Shown piece after piece: positions 36,176-45,501 of a DNA stretch of 64,000 nt. The stretch is from Clostridia bacterium (GTDB lineage Bacteria; Bacillota; TC1; UBA5767). The notes beneath the pieces are model-generated. The model saw only the letters and a program-made list of their open reading frames with translations. It ran no database searches and was not told the DNA's origin. Numbering within the stretch: position 1 is the stretch's first letter; every line of letters starts with the position of its first letter. Location of the stretch: contig DAOUPV010000001.1 in NCBI GenBank assembly GCA_030625965.1, forward strand, positions 46,569 to 110,568, written 5' to 3'. A program made the position numbers and the translations under genes.

Positions 36176-36790
36176 ATGAAGAAAATAATCGTAGCTGTAT
36201 TGCTGGTTTCCCTGCTGCTGGTTGCTTTGCCTGCGGTAGCGGCGGAAACGGAGGACGTCCAGACGGAAGGGTATGCCCGCATGATGGGAACCCGTGAAGG
36301 AAAAGGCCTGTTCGGTCATAGAGGTGGTATGAAGGATGCGGATTTTGAACCGGATCCAGAGGTGGCCGCTGAACGTATCAATCAGGCCGTGGAAGACGGC
36401 AAACTGACCCAGGAGAGAGCAGATGAGATGCTTGAGAGACTGGAAGCCGGAGAATGGCCGCTTAGAGACCGGGAGATGGAACGTGATCCTGAACTGATTG
36501 CGGAGCACATCACCCAAGCTGTGGAAGACGGAAAATTGAGCCAAGAGAGAGCGGATGAGATGCTTGAGAGACTGGAAGCCGGAGAATGGCCACTTAGAGA
36601 CCGGGCAATGGAACGTGATCCTGAACTGATCGCAGAACACATCGCCCAAGCCGTGGAAGACGGCAAACTGACCCAGGAGAGAGCAGATGAGATGCTTGAG
36701 CGCTTGGAAGAAGGACTTCCTCTTGGAAGACCAGGTTTCAAAGGCCATGGCGGCCGAGGCCTGAACCTTGATGAGGGCCCAGATGCTTAA
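36176..36790 (+). CDS. Secreted protein with three tandem 44-aa DUF2680-like repeats
   Basis: Signal peptide MKKIIVAVLLVSLLLVALPAVAAE; repeats DPELIAEHITQAVEDGKLSQERADEMLERLEAGEWPLRDRAMER. Confidence 0.8.
   Translation: MKKIIVAVLLVSLLLVALPAVAAETEDVQTEGYARMMGTREGKGLFGHRGGMKDADFEPDPEVAAERINQAVEDGKLTQERADEMLERLEAGEWPLRDREMERDPELIAEHITQAVEDGKLSQERADEMLERLEAGEWPLRDRAMERDPELIAEHIAQAVEDGKLTQERADEMLERLEEGLPLGRPGFKGHGGRGLNLDEGPDA
36353..36748 (+). repeat. 132-bp tandem repeats (about 3 copies, starts at 36353, 36485, 36617)
   Basis: In-frame, near-identical at the nucleotide level. Confidence 0.9.
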
Positions 36791-36826
36791 GCCAGAAGAC
36801 TGGTATAAGTTGAGGGGAGGAGCAGC

Positions 36827-37126
36827 ATGAGGTATGTTCGGAGGGTTATAGCCATATGTATCTGCTGTACGCTGCTGTTGCCTGCGACCGGTTGCAACCA
36901 GACCGCGGAACCAACTGAAGAAACAGTTGAGCAAAGGGAACCACCGTCCGGTATAATGGACCGGGACCGTGACCTGGATTCCATACGGGAGGACATCGAG
37001 CAGAGGGTCGAGGATGGTGAGCTGACGCAGGAAGAAGCGGATCAGCTATTTAAAAAGCTGGAAGAAGGAGGCGGCCCGGGACGTCAGAACAAAATGCCGA
37101 CAGAAGAACAGAACGAGAAGCAATAG
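36827..37126 (+). CDS. Small lipoprotein with one DUF2680-like motif
   Basis: Lipobox-like LLPATGC; motif DSIREDIEQRVEDGELTQEEADQLFKKLEEG related to the preceding gene. Confidence 0.75.
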   Translation: MRYVRRVIAICICCTLLLPATGCNQTAEPTEETVEQREPPSGIMDRDRDLDSIREDIEQRVEDGELTQEEADQLFKKLEEGGGPGRQNKMPTEEQNEKQ

Positions 37127-37149
37127 GATAGCAACATAAGTGTACTTCT

Positions 37150-37188
37150 AAAAAGAGGGAATCGGGCTTACCGACCCCTCTTTTTGTT
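37150..37188 (+). terminator. Rho-independent terminator
   Basis: AAAAAGAGGG...CCCTCTTTTTG hairpin. Confidence 0.65.
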
Positions 37189-37317
37189 TAGGGCATTTAC
37201 ATTTTTTTAGAATTCATCTTGCATATTAGCAGGACTTTGCCTGCGTTACGAGAATATTATATTGTAGCTGTATATATTACGTGAGGGAACTCACAGTAAA
37301 AGGAAGGAGAGACAAAC

Positions 37318-38397
37318 ATGAAACAGAAGTATTTAGTTATTGCCTTGATTTTGGTTTGTGCTATCACCTTTACGTTCGCGGGTTGCACCCCGGTGGAAGA
37401 ACCGGCTGAGGAACCGGTTGAAGAGCCTACGGAGGAACCGGCTGAAGAGCCAGCAGATGAGCCGTTGGAAGAACTCATGGTGGCGATGGTTACTGATACC
37501 GGTGGTGTCAACGACCAGTCCTTCAACCAATCTGCTTGGGAAGGCCTGTCAAGAGCAGGTTCTGAACTGGGCATAGCGGTCAGTTATTTGGAGTCCTCTC
37601 AGGAAGCGGACTATGTTCCTAACTTGGATACGCTATACGACAATGGCAATGCTCTAGTCTGGGGTATCGGATTTATGATGGCGGATGCTGTTGAAGAAGC
37701 AGCCGTGACCAATCCGGATGCCAACTATGCCATCATCGACTTTTTCTATGCTGAAGGACCGGACAATCTGATGGGTGTGGTCTTCCGTGAAGAGGAATGC
37801 TCCTATTTAGTCGGATACATCGCTGGTAAGATGACTGAGACCAATATCGTAGGTTTCGTCGGTGGTATGGAATCCGAAGTAATCAATCATTTCCACTATG
37901 GCTATCTGGCAGGTGTCAATGATGCTAATCCAGACTGTGAAATTCTGATCCAGTACGCTGGTGACTGGGGTGACGTGCCTAAAGGTAAAGCCATCGCCAA
38001 CCAGATGTACCAGGATGGTGCAGATATCGTATTCCACGCAGCTGGATTCACCGGCAATGGTGTAATTGAAGCAGCTAAGGAAAGTGGTAAGTGGGTTATC
38101 GGGGTAGACAAAGACCAGTACCCCTTAGCACCTGACAATACACTCACCTCCGCAGTGAAGCGGGTTGATAACGCGGTCTTCAATGTTACCAAGGATTTGG
38201 TGGATGGTAACTTCATGGGTGGCACTAATGTAGTTTACGGCTTAGCGGAAGAAGGTGTTGGTATTGCGCCGACCTCGGACGTTCATGTTCCAGCTGATGT
38301 GTTGGCTGAAGTAGATGACCTGAGACAGCAAATTATTGACGGTACCATTTCTGTACCAAACGGTCCAGAAGCATATGAGGCTCAGTACGGAATGTAA
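37318..38397 (+). CDS. BMP-family ABC transporter substrate-binding lipoprotein
   Basis: Lipobox TFTFAGC, acidic PEEP-rich linker, BMP motifs (DTGGVNDQSFNQSAWEGL). Confidence 0.92.
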   Translation: MKQKYLVIALILVCAITFTFAGCTPVEEPAEEPVEEPTEEPAEEPADEPLEELMVAMVTDTGGVNDQSFNQSAWEGLSRAGSELGIAVSYLESSQEADYVPNLDTLYDNGNALVWGIGFMMADAVEEAAVTNPDANYAIIDFFYAEGPDNLMGVVFREEECSYLVGYIAGKMTETNIVGFVGGMESEVINHFHYGYLAGVNDANPDCEILIQYAGDWGDVPKGKAIANQMYQDGADIVFHAAGFTGNGVIEAAKESGKWVIGVDKDQYPLAPDNTLTSAVKRVDNAVFNVTKDLVDGNFMGGTNVVYGLAEEGVGIAPTSDVHVPADVLAEVDDLRQQIIDGTISVPNGPEAYEAQYGM

Positions 38398-38408
38398 AGC
38401 CTGATGAT

Positions 38409-38440
38409 GAGTCCGGGGCCGTGCCCCGGACTTCATTTTT
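38409..38440 (+). terminator. Hairpin (terminator/attenuator) between the BMP lipoprotein and ABC genes
   Basis: AGTCCGGGGC-CGT-GCCCCGGACT-TCATTTTT. Confidence 0.75.
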
Positions 38441-38454
38441 AAGGAGTGAGATGC

Positions 38455-39999
38455 ATGGGCAAAGAGTACATTGATTACGACAATATTGTGGTAGAAATGA
38501 AAGGGATCGTCAAGAAGTTCGGGGACTTTACTGCCAACGATCACATCGACCTGACTGTGCATAAGGGTGAGGTTCATGCGCTTTTGGGTGAAAACGGAGC
38601 CGGCAAGAGCACCCTTATGAATGTCCTTTACGGTTTCTATGAGTCTACCGAGGGTGAAATCTTTGTAAACGGGGAAAAACTGACTGACCATAGTCCGACC
38701 AATTCCATCGCCAAGGGCATCGGCATGGTGCATCAGCATTTCATGCTGGTCCAGAATTTCACGGTGGCGGAGAATATCGTGCTTGGTAATGAACCGGTGA
38801 AGGGCAAGGGCTTGATGGACCGGGAGCAGGCAATCAAGGAAGTGCGGGAATTATCAGAAAGGTACGGACTCTATGTGGAGCCGGAAGCTAAGATCCAGGA
38901 CATATCTGTGGGTATGCAACAGCGGGTGGAAATTTTAAAGACTCTTTACCGGGGAGCGGAAATCCTTATCTTGGATGAGCCTACGGCGGTGCTCACGCCG
39001 CAGGAGATCGAAGAGTTGATTGATATAATCCATAACCTGGTTAAAGAAGGAAAAACCATTATTATTATCACTCATAAATTGAATGAAGTGAAAAGTGCCT
39101 GTGACTATTGCACCATCATCCGTAGAGGGGTGAGGATTGACACCGTCGATGTGGACGATGTCAGCCAGAAGGATTTGGCAGAGAAGATGGTCGGCCGTTC
39201 CGTTGAATTCAAGGTGGAAAAAGAAGAGCTGGAAGCCGGCGATTTAATCCTAAAAGTTGAAGATCTGCATGTACGAGACAACCGCAACATTCAGAAGGTG
39301 AAGGGGTTGAACTTGGAGGTCTACCAAGGTGAAATTCTGGGCGTGGCCGGTGTGGATGGAAACGGGCAGAGTGAATTCCTGGAAGCCATCAATGGATTGA
39401 GAGATGTAGAATCAGGTAAGATAACGGCCGGAGGGGTGGATATCACGTATGCCAAGCCCAAGGACGTCAACGAATCCGGAGTAGTCATTATACCAGAAGA
39501 CCGTCAAAAAAGAGGGTTGGTATTGGACTTCAATTTGGCGGAGAATTTCATTCTGCAGAAATTCAAAAAGAACCCTTTTGCCAGTGAACGCGGCATCTTG
39601 GCGGATGATGAAATCTATAAATACGGGGAACGACTGATTAAAGAATTCGATATAAGACCTCCCAAGGTCAAACAATTGGCGGGAGAACTATCTGGTGGCA
39701 ATCAGCAGAAGGTAGTTATCGCTCGGGAAATCTCCAACGTGCATGACCTGCTGATCGCGGTTCAACCAACAAGAGGTCTTGATGTTGGAGCTATCGAGTA
39801 TGTTCACAAATCTCTGGTCGAGGAACGGAATAAAGGTCGTGGCGTGCTACTCATTTCATTCGAACTAGATGAAATCATGGGCATGTCCGATCGGATTGCG
39901 GTTATCTACGAAGGCGAAATCGTTAAAGTGTTTAAAGCTGGAGAAGCAACAGAAAAAGAAATAGGACTTCTGATGGCTGGAGGTGAAGCGAATGAGTAA
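38455..39999 (+). CDS. Nucleoside-type ABC transporter ATP-binding protein (two ATPase domains)
   Basis: GENGAGKSTLMNVLYG and LSGGNQQKVVIAREI motifs. Confidence 0.93.
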   Translation: MGKEYIDYDNIVVEMKGIVKKFGDFTANDHIDLTVHKGEVHALLGENGAGKSTLMNVLYGFYESTEGEIFVNGEKLTDHSPTNSIAKGIGMVHQHFMLVQNFTVAENIVLGNEPVKGKGLMDREQAIKEVRELSERYGLYVEPEAKIQDISVGMQQRVEILKTLYRGAEILILDEPTAVLTPQEIEELIDIIHNLVKEGKTIIIITHKLNEVKSACDYCTIIRRGVRIDTVDVDDVSQKDLAEKMVGRSVEFKVEKEELEAGDLILKVEDLHVRDNRNIQKVKGLNLEVYQGEILGVAGVDGNGQSEFLEAINGLRDVESGKITAGGVDITYAKPKDVNESGVVIIPEDRQKRGLVLDFNLAENFILQKFKKNPFASERGILADDEIYKYGERLIKEFDIRPPKVKQLAGELSGGNQQKVVIAREISNVHDLLIAVQPTRGLDVGAIEYVHKSLVEERNKGRGVLLISFELDEIMGMSDRIAVIYEGEIVKVFKAGEATEKEIGLLMAGGEANE

Positions 40000-41095
40000 G
40001 AAGAAATCTACCTTAACTATCATTCTCTTCTCGGTACTGATCGGTTTCCTAGCCGGTGGTATCATCTTGAAGCTGGCCGGATACAGACCTCTTGAGACAT
40101 ATCTGGTAATGTTAAAGGGCATATTTGGCAGTCCTAAGTTTATGTCTTATTCCATCTTGAAGGCTACGCCTCTGATCCTGACCGGTCTTAGTGTGATGTT
40201 TGCCTTTCGCACTGGACTATTCAATATCGGAGCTGAAGGACAGTTTATCGTTGGTGCAATCACGGCTGCCATGCTGGGGTACTATCTGCATTTACCATAT
40301 GTGATACATCCGCTTGTCATCCTGCTGATAGCTACCTTTGTCGGCGGTTTGTGGGGTGGATTGGCCGGATTCTTCAAAGCTCGGTTCGGGGTGAACGAGG
40401 TTATCTCCACCATCATGCTCAACTGGGTTGCCTTTTATTTGAGCAATTTCGTGGTGACCATCGAGAGTTTTGTCAAACGGATTAATGTCTCCTACAGCAT
40501 CCAGCCTACAGCCAGCATCCGGATCTTGGGTGAATGGAAGACTTCTGATGCGGGTAGGGCCTGGCTTATGGAACATCCGGTGCTTTTCGATATGTTCAAA
40601 TCCCAGGTCAACGTGGGAGTCATAATCGCCATCCTGGCGGTTGTTATCTCCGGATTCATCCTGAACAAGACTACCTTAGGATATTCCTTGAAAGCAGTAG
40701 GTTACAACAAATATGCAGCTGAATTCGGCGGCATTGATGTGAAACGCAATATGTTCACCTCCATGTTCATCGCTGGATCCATCTCAGGTCTGGCTGGGGG
40801 CATACAGGTGTTGGGAATCTCCCATAATCTGAGTACCTTGGCTGCCATGGAAGGATTCGGATTTGACGGAATTGCCGTAGCCTTGATGGGTGCCAATACG
40901 CCAATCGGTTGCCTTCTGTCGGGGCTATTCTTCGGGGCTCTCAAATATGGGGGGTCCAAAATCCAGACGCCGCCCATCAATGCGCCTTCTGAGACGGTCA
41001 ACATAATGGTGGGTATCATCGTACTGTTCATCTCCATGCCCAAACTGATCGATGTGCTGAAAAAAAGCATCGCAGCTAGAAAGAAGGTGAAATAG
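39992..41095 (+). CDS. ABC transporter permease (nucleoside type, YufP-like)
   Basis: GLFNIGAEGQFIVGAI motif; operon position. Confidence 0.9.
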   Translation: MSKKKSTLTIILFSVLIGFLAGGIILKLAGYRPLETYLVMLKGIFGSPKFMSYSILKATPLILTGLSVMFAFRTGLFNIGAEGQFIVGAITAAMLGYYLHLPYVIHPLVILLIATFVGGLWGGLAGFFKARFGVNEVISTIMLNWVAFYLSNFVVTIESFVKRINVSYSIQPTASIRILGEWKTSDAGRAWLMEHPVLFDMFKSQVNVGVIIAILAVVISGFILNKTTLGYSLKAVGYNKYAAEFGGIDVKRNMFTSMFIAGSISGLAGGIQVLGISHNLSTLAAMEGFGFDGIAVALMGANTPIGCLLSGLFFGALKYGGSKIQTPPINAPSETVNIMVGIIVLFISMPKLIDVLKKSIAARKKVK

Positions 41096-41096
41096 C

Positions 41097-42017
41097 ATGA
41101 TTGGATCCTTAGGTTTTGTTTTGGGGACGACTCTGATGTATGCTACTCCGCTTATTTACGCATCGCTGGGAGGTGTCATTTCGGAACGGTCCGGCGTTAT
41201 CAATATCGGGCTTGAGGGCTTGTTGGCCTTTGGCGCTTTCGCTGGTGCGACGGTTGGTTATTATACCGGCAATCCCTGGTTGGGATTCATCGCGGGCGGT
41301 GTAGGCTCCGGGTTGATCGGCCTCATCCATGCTATCTCCTCAGTCACCTTCCACGGAGACCAGGTGGTCTCTGGTATCGCTATCAATTTCATCGGTCCGG
41401 GTCTAGCTATCTTTTTGTCCCGTAAATTCTTCTCCGGGGCGGCCATGACCATACCGGTCGAATACAAGATTCCCAAATTCTTGCCAGGTGTCTTTCCTAA
41501 ATATTCGTTTCTGGACAACCTGCTGAATCAGGACTGGACAACGGTAATCGCCATCCTGTGCGCTGTGGTCATGTGGTTTATTCTTTACAAAACGGTGCTG
41601 GGTCTTCGGATTCTGTCGGTAGGTGAGAATCCGGAAGCGGCAGATACGCTGGGAATCAGCGTCAGGAAGATCCGCTACAGCTGTGTGATCATGTCTGGCG
41701 TACTGGCTGGATTGGGTGGCGCATCCATGAGTCTGGCTGTGGCGTCGAACTTCTTCCCAACACTCATTTCGGGCCATGGGTTCATCGCTTTGGCGGCCAT
41801 GATTTTTGGCCAATGGAAACCCCATGGTGCATTGGGCGCTTGCCTGATCTTCGGACTTGCCCAAGCGCTAGTGATTTTCCTTGGTAGCACCAGTATCAGC
41901 ATCTCTTCCGAGCTGCTGAGCATGATGCCCTATATTCTTACTTTGGTCATTCTTCTGGGATTCGTTAGCAGCGCCAACGCACCTGCGGCGGACGGCCAAC
42001 CATATGAAAAAGAATAA
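41097..42017 (+). CDS. ABC transporter permease (nucleoside type, YufQ-like)
   Basis: GVINIGLEGLLAFGAFAGA motif; operon position. Confidence 0.9.
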   Translation: MIGSLGFVLGTTLMYATPLIYASLGGVISERSGVINIGLEGLLAFGAFAGATVGYYTGNPWLGFIAGGVGSGLIGLIHAISSVTFHGDQVVSGIAINFIGPGLAIFLSRKFFSGAAMTIPVEYKIPKFLPGVFPKYSFLDNLLNQDWTTVIAILCAVVMWFILYKTVLGLRILSVGENPEAADTLGISVRKIRYSCVIMSGVLAGLGGASMSLAVASNFFPTLISGHGFIALAAMIFGQWKPHGALGACLIFGLAQALVIFLGSTSISISSELLSMMPYILTLVILLGFVSSANAPAADGQPYEKE

Positions 42018-42054
42018 GTACAGATAGACTTAAAGGTAAAACAGGTATAGAAAA

Positions 42055-42096
42055 GAGACGACATTTGAAGTGAAATTCAAATGTCGTCTCTTTTTG
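42055..42096. terminator. Bidirectional terminator between convergent genes
   Basis: AAAAGAGACGACATTTGAA-gtgaaa-TTCAAATGTCGTCTCTTTTT. Confidence 0.85.
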
Positions 42097-42125
42097 ATGG
42101 AACTTTTCAGTTGCCAATTCGTCTA

Positions 42126-43310
42126 TTACTTGGGCAGTTTGGCGACTGCTGCTTCCAGGCGGTTCAAGGCTTCGGCCAAGTTATCCTTACTGGTGGCGTA
42201 GGCGAATCGCAGGTAACCTTCACCGTACTCGCCGAAGGCTGAGCCGGGGATGCTGGCAATCTTGGCTTCTTCTAGCAGATAGTCGGCTGCTTCCTGACTG
42301 CTCATACCCAGATCCTTGATGTTCGGGAAGGCGTAGAAAGCACCTTTGGGTAGCACACAGGATATTTGCGGGATATCGTTTAGACCACCGACAAAGAAAT
42401 CTCGACGGGCTTTATATGCTTCAATCATTTTGGCAGGTGCGCTCTGATCGCCTGTCAAGGCTTCGATGCCAGCCATCTGGCTGAAAGTAGCCGTGCAGGA
42501 ATTGGAGGCGACCACCAGAGGTGATAACAGCTCTACCATGCGCTTGGGCATCACGCCGTAGCCCAGCCGCCATCCGGTCATGGCATAGGTCTTGGAGAAA
42601 CCGTCCAGGACGATGGTCTTTTCAGCCATGCCGTCGATGGATGCCAGAGAGACAGGCTTTTCGTCTACATAGACCATGCGATCATAGATCTCGTCGGATA
42701 ATACCATCAGGTCCTTGCCGTCGATGATCTCAGCCACCGCTTCCACATCCTCCTTGGTCAGAAGACCGCCGGTCGGATTGTGGGGGGAGTTGAAGATGAT
42801 CAGTTTGGTCTTGTCATTGACTAGCTTCTTCAGGTCATCAGGATTGAAACGGAAATCGAATTCCTCCCTGAGAGGAAGCGCCACAGGGGTGCCTCCGCAG
42901 TATTTCACCAAGGGTTCGTAGACTATGAATCCCGGTGAAGGCAGGATGACCTCGTCGCCCGGCTGTACCAGACTCATGATGGTATAGTACAGGATGGGTT
43001 TGGCTCCTGGAGTCACGACGATATTATCCGGCGTGCTCTTCAGGTTCTTGTAGCTGTTGACGTAATCCGAGATGGCCTGACGGAAGGCAGGTAGCCCTGT
43101 TGCCGGCGAGTAGTGGGTGTAACCGGAGCGCATGGCTTCGACGCCCGCCTCGATGATGTTCGTCGGCGTGTCGAAATCAGGCTCTCCCAACTCCAGGTGG
43201 ATCACGTTGTGACCAGCCTGTTCATAAGCTTTGGCTTTGGCTTTTACCTCAAAGCCGGACACAATTTTCATATTCTTAAGATTGTCATTAACCAGGTTTT
43301 CTATCATCAC
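42126..43310 (-). CDS. Class I/II PLP-dependent aminotransferase (aspartate aminotransferase-like)
   Basis: HLELGEPDFDTP, NSPHNPTGG, LDGFSKTYAMTGWRLGY motifs. Confidence 0.92.
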   Translation of the reverse strand: MMIENLVNDNLKNMKIVSGFEVKAKAKAYEQAGHNVIHLELGEPDFDTPTNIIEAGVEAMRSGYTHYSPATGLPAFRQAISDYVNSYKNLKSTPDNIVVTPGAKPILYYTIMSLVQPGDEVILPSPGFIVYEPLVKYCGGTPVALPLREEFDFRFNPDDLKKLVNDKTKLIIFNSPHNPTGGLLTKEDVEAVAEIIDGKDLMVLSDEIYDRMVYVDEKPVSLASIDGMAEKTIVLDGFSKTYAMTGWRLGYGVMPKRMVELLSPLVVASNSCTATFSQMAGIEALTGDQSAPAKMIEAYKARRDFFVGGLNDIPQISCVLPKGAFYAFPNIKDLGMSSQEAADYLLEEAKIASIPGSAFGEYGEGYLRFAYATSKDNLAEALNRLEAAVAKLPK

Positions 43311-43457
43311 CTTGCTCCTTTGTTTACTTATGTGAAATTATACCAAATTATTACAAGAATTGCATATGGTTTTTTCAAGTATGATAGGATAGAATAGTTC
43401 GAGTGTTGGAATATATAGTTTGAAAGACAAACAAATTTGAATATTTGGGAGAATACT

Positions 43458-44171
43458 ATGGAAGAAAAAATAGTGGGAGGGAAGATTGAGGTGCAGGATC
43501 TCAAGCATACATTCCGCTTGGGGAAACTGGATGTACCTGTGTTGCACGGTGTGGATTTCACAATCCGGCCCGGGGATTTCACCGCGCTCTGCGGTGCCTC
43601 TGGATCAGGGAAATCCACGTTGCTCAACCTCATCGGGGGTCTTACCAAGCCAACGGAAGGACTGATCCGCATCGATGGTCAGGAGATATCCGCCATGAAT
43701 GAAAATGAGCTCTGTCTGTTCCGCCGCGAGAATATTGGGTTTGTTTTTCAATCGTACAACCTGATGCCCTATCTCACAGCCTTAGAGAATGTAGAGCTTT
43801 CTTTGATATTCGGAGAAGTGAAAGAAGAAGGCCGTCGCGAGATGGCCATGGAAATGCTTGAAAAAGTCGGGCTGGCTGACCGGATGGATCACAAACCCAA
43901 CGAACTTTCGGGAGGGCAGCAGCAGCGGGTATCCGTGGCGCGCGCCTTGGTGACCAAACCAAAAGTGGTCTTGGCAGACGAACCTACAGGGAACCTGGAT
44001 TCACAGACAGGGGAGGAAATCCTCGCATTGTTGAGTGAACTGAACCGGGAACAGAAAAGTTCTTTCCTGATTGTAACCCACGATCCAAGAATTGCGGAAG
44101 TATGTGACCATACCATCTTCTTGGAGGACGGTTTGGTAGTGAATCAATGGAGGGAACATCATGCGCATTAA
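43458..44171 (+). CDS. ABC transporter ATP-binding protein (MacB/LolD-like)
   Basis: [12 protein letters not shown] and ELSGGQQQRVSVARAL motifs. Confidence 0.92.
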   Translation: MEEKIVGGKIEVQDLKHTFRLGKLDVPVLHGVDFTIRPGDFTALCGASGSGKSTLLNLIGGLTKPTEGLIRIDGQEISAMNENELCLFRRENIGFVFQSYNLMPYLTALENVELSLIFGEVKEEGRREMAMEMLEKVGLADRMDHKPNELSGGQQQRVSVARALVTKPKVVLADEPTGNLDSQTGEEILALLSELNREQKSSFLIVTHDPRIAEVCDHTIFLEDGLVVNQWREHHAH

Positions 44172-45501
44172 AGACGGGGTGATGATTTCCGTCAGAAATC
44201 TGAAAAAAAGAAGGGGTCGGACCATACTGACCGCATTGGGTGTGGCCATAGGTACGGCTGCCATCGTCAGTATGCTGGCGCTGGGTCTGGGTTTGCAGAA
44301 AAATGCCACGGAGTCATTGGGGGATTTTGGGGACCTGAGCGTACTACAGGTCTATCCCAACTGGGAGACCGTGGAGCCTGGGGAATCAGCCCAGGTAACT
44401 GACGAGCAAATCCTAAACCTGGAAAGCATACCCGGGGTACAGGCAGTTATGCCGACGATAGACTATTACGGATCGACGGAGATCAAGATGGGTCGGCAGT
44501 ACAGCGATGCCAGGATCGTGGGTATCGATTTCAGTAAAGCTGAAGCCTTTGGTTATGTTGTGGCGGAAGGAACCCTGGCCGACGGATCGTTCCGGGAAGT
44601 GGCGGTATCCTACAAGTTTCCAGATGATTTCTATGAGAAGACCAAGACCAGGCCCAACCGTCAAGAGAGGGATGATACGGGGGCTCAACCGGAATACAGA
44701 GAAGAATCGGTTGAATTCAACTACAATCTGGGACGTTTGCCGGTCGTAGGAAAGAACCTGGTTCTTTCCCAGATGCAATACTTGGGTGAAGGTGAAGTTA
44801 AGAAGAAAGAGTACAAGGTACGTGTCACCGGTGTATTCCAGGAGGGTGTAGGTGAATGGGGTTCCACCATCTATCTGCCGCTGGAACTGGTCAAGGCTAT
44901 GAATGACTGGAATACCGGAGAGGGCCCCAAGGGTCGCGGTGTAGAGGAAGCTCAAGGATACGACAATGTTCGTGTGAAAGTTGCGAACAACGACGCTGTA
45001 CAGCAGGTAGTGGAAGGAATCCGGGCCCAGGGCTTGGAGACCTGGTCTCCGACGGATATGCTGGAAGAACTCAATCAGGTGTTCCTGATCATCCAGCTTA
45101 TTCTGGGCGGTATCGGATCGGTCGCCTTGCTGGTAGCCACCATCGGCATCGTCAACACTATGACCATGTCCATACTGGAGCGGAACAAGGAAATCGGGGT
45201 CATGAAGGCACTGGGGGCAACCATTCCCAACATAAAGCTGATGTTCCTGATCGAATCCGGTGTCATCGGTATTTTGGGAGGTCTGGCTGGACTGGCCAGC
45301 AGTTACGGTGTGGTGGCCTTGGTCAACTTGGTCGCCAGGAACATGATGGGGGATGACCTGAATTCGGCTTTAGCCATGATACCGGTGTGGTTGGCTTTGG
45401 CCGCCATGGCCTTTTCCCTAGTCATTGGCATCATTGCCGGTCTTTATCCGGCGGGAAAAGCAGCTAAGATAAGCCCACTTGAAGCGATACGAAATGAGTA
45501 G
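44161..45501 (+). CDS. MacB-like ABC transporter permease
   Basis: MacB periplasmic core plus FtsX domain (MTMSILERNKEIGVMKALGA). Confidence 0.9.
   Translation: MRIKDGVMISVRNLKKRRGRTILTALGVAIGTAAIVSMLALGLGLQKNATESLGDFGDLSVLQVYPNWETVEPGESAQVTDEQILNLESIPGVQAVMPTIDYYGSTEIKMGRQYSDARIVGIDFSKAEAFGYVVAEGTLADGSFREVAVSYKFPDDFYEKTKTRPNRQERDDTGAQPEYREESVEFNYNLGRLPVVGKNLVLSQMQYLGEGEVKKKEYKVRVTGVFQEGVGEWGSTIYLPLELVKAMNDWNTGEGPKGRGVEEAQGYDNVRVKVANNDAVQQVVEGIRAQGLETWSPTDMLEELNQVFLIIQLILGGIGSVALLVATIGIVNTMTMSILERNKEIGVMKALGATIPNIKLMFLIESGVIGILGGLAGLASSYGVVALVNLVARNMMGDDLNSALAMIPVWLALAAMAFSLVIGIIAGLYPAGKAAKISPLEAIRNE

Noticed and set aside
36155-36934. 259-aa minus-strand ORF across the DUF2680-like repeats
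   Set aside because: Shadow ORF generated by the in-frame repeats of the + strand gene, which has signal peptide and SD.
37200-37320. Possible purine riboswitch upstream of the BMP/nucleoside transporter
   Set aside because: Only a short GCAGG/CCTGC hairpin seen; purine aptamer core motifs are not present.
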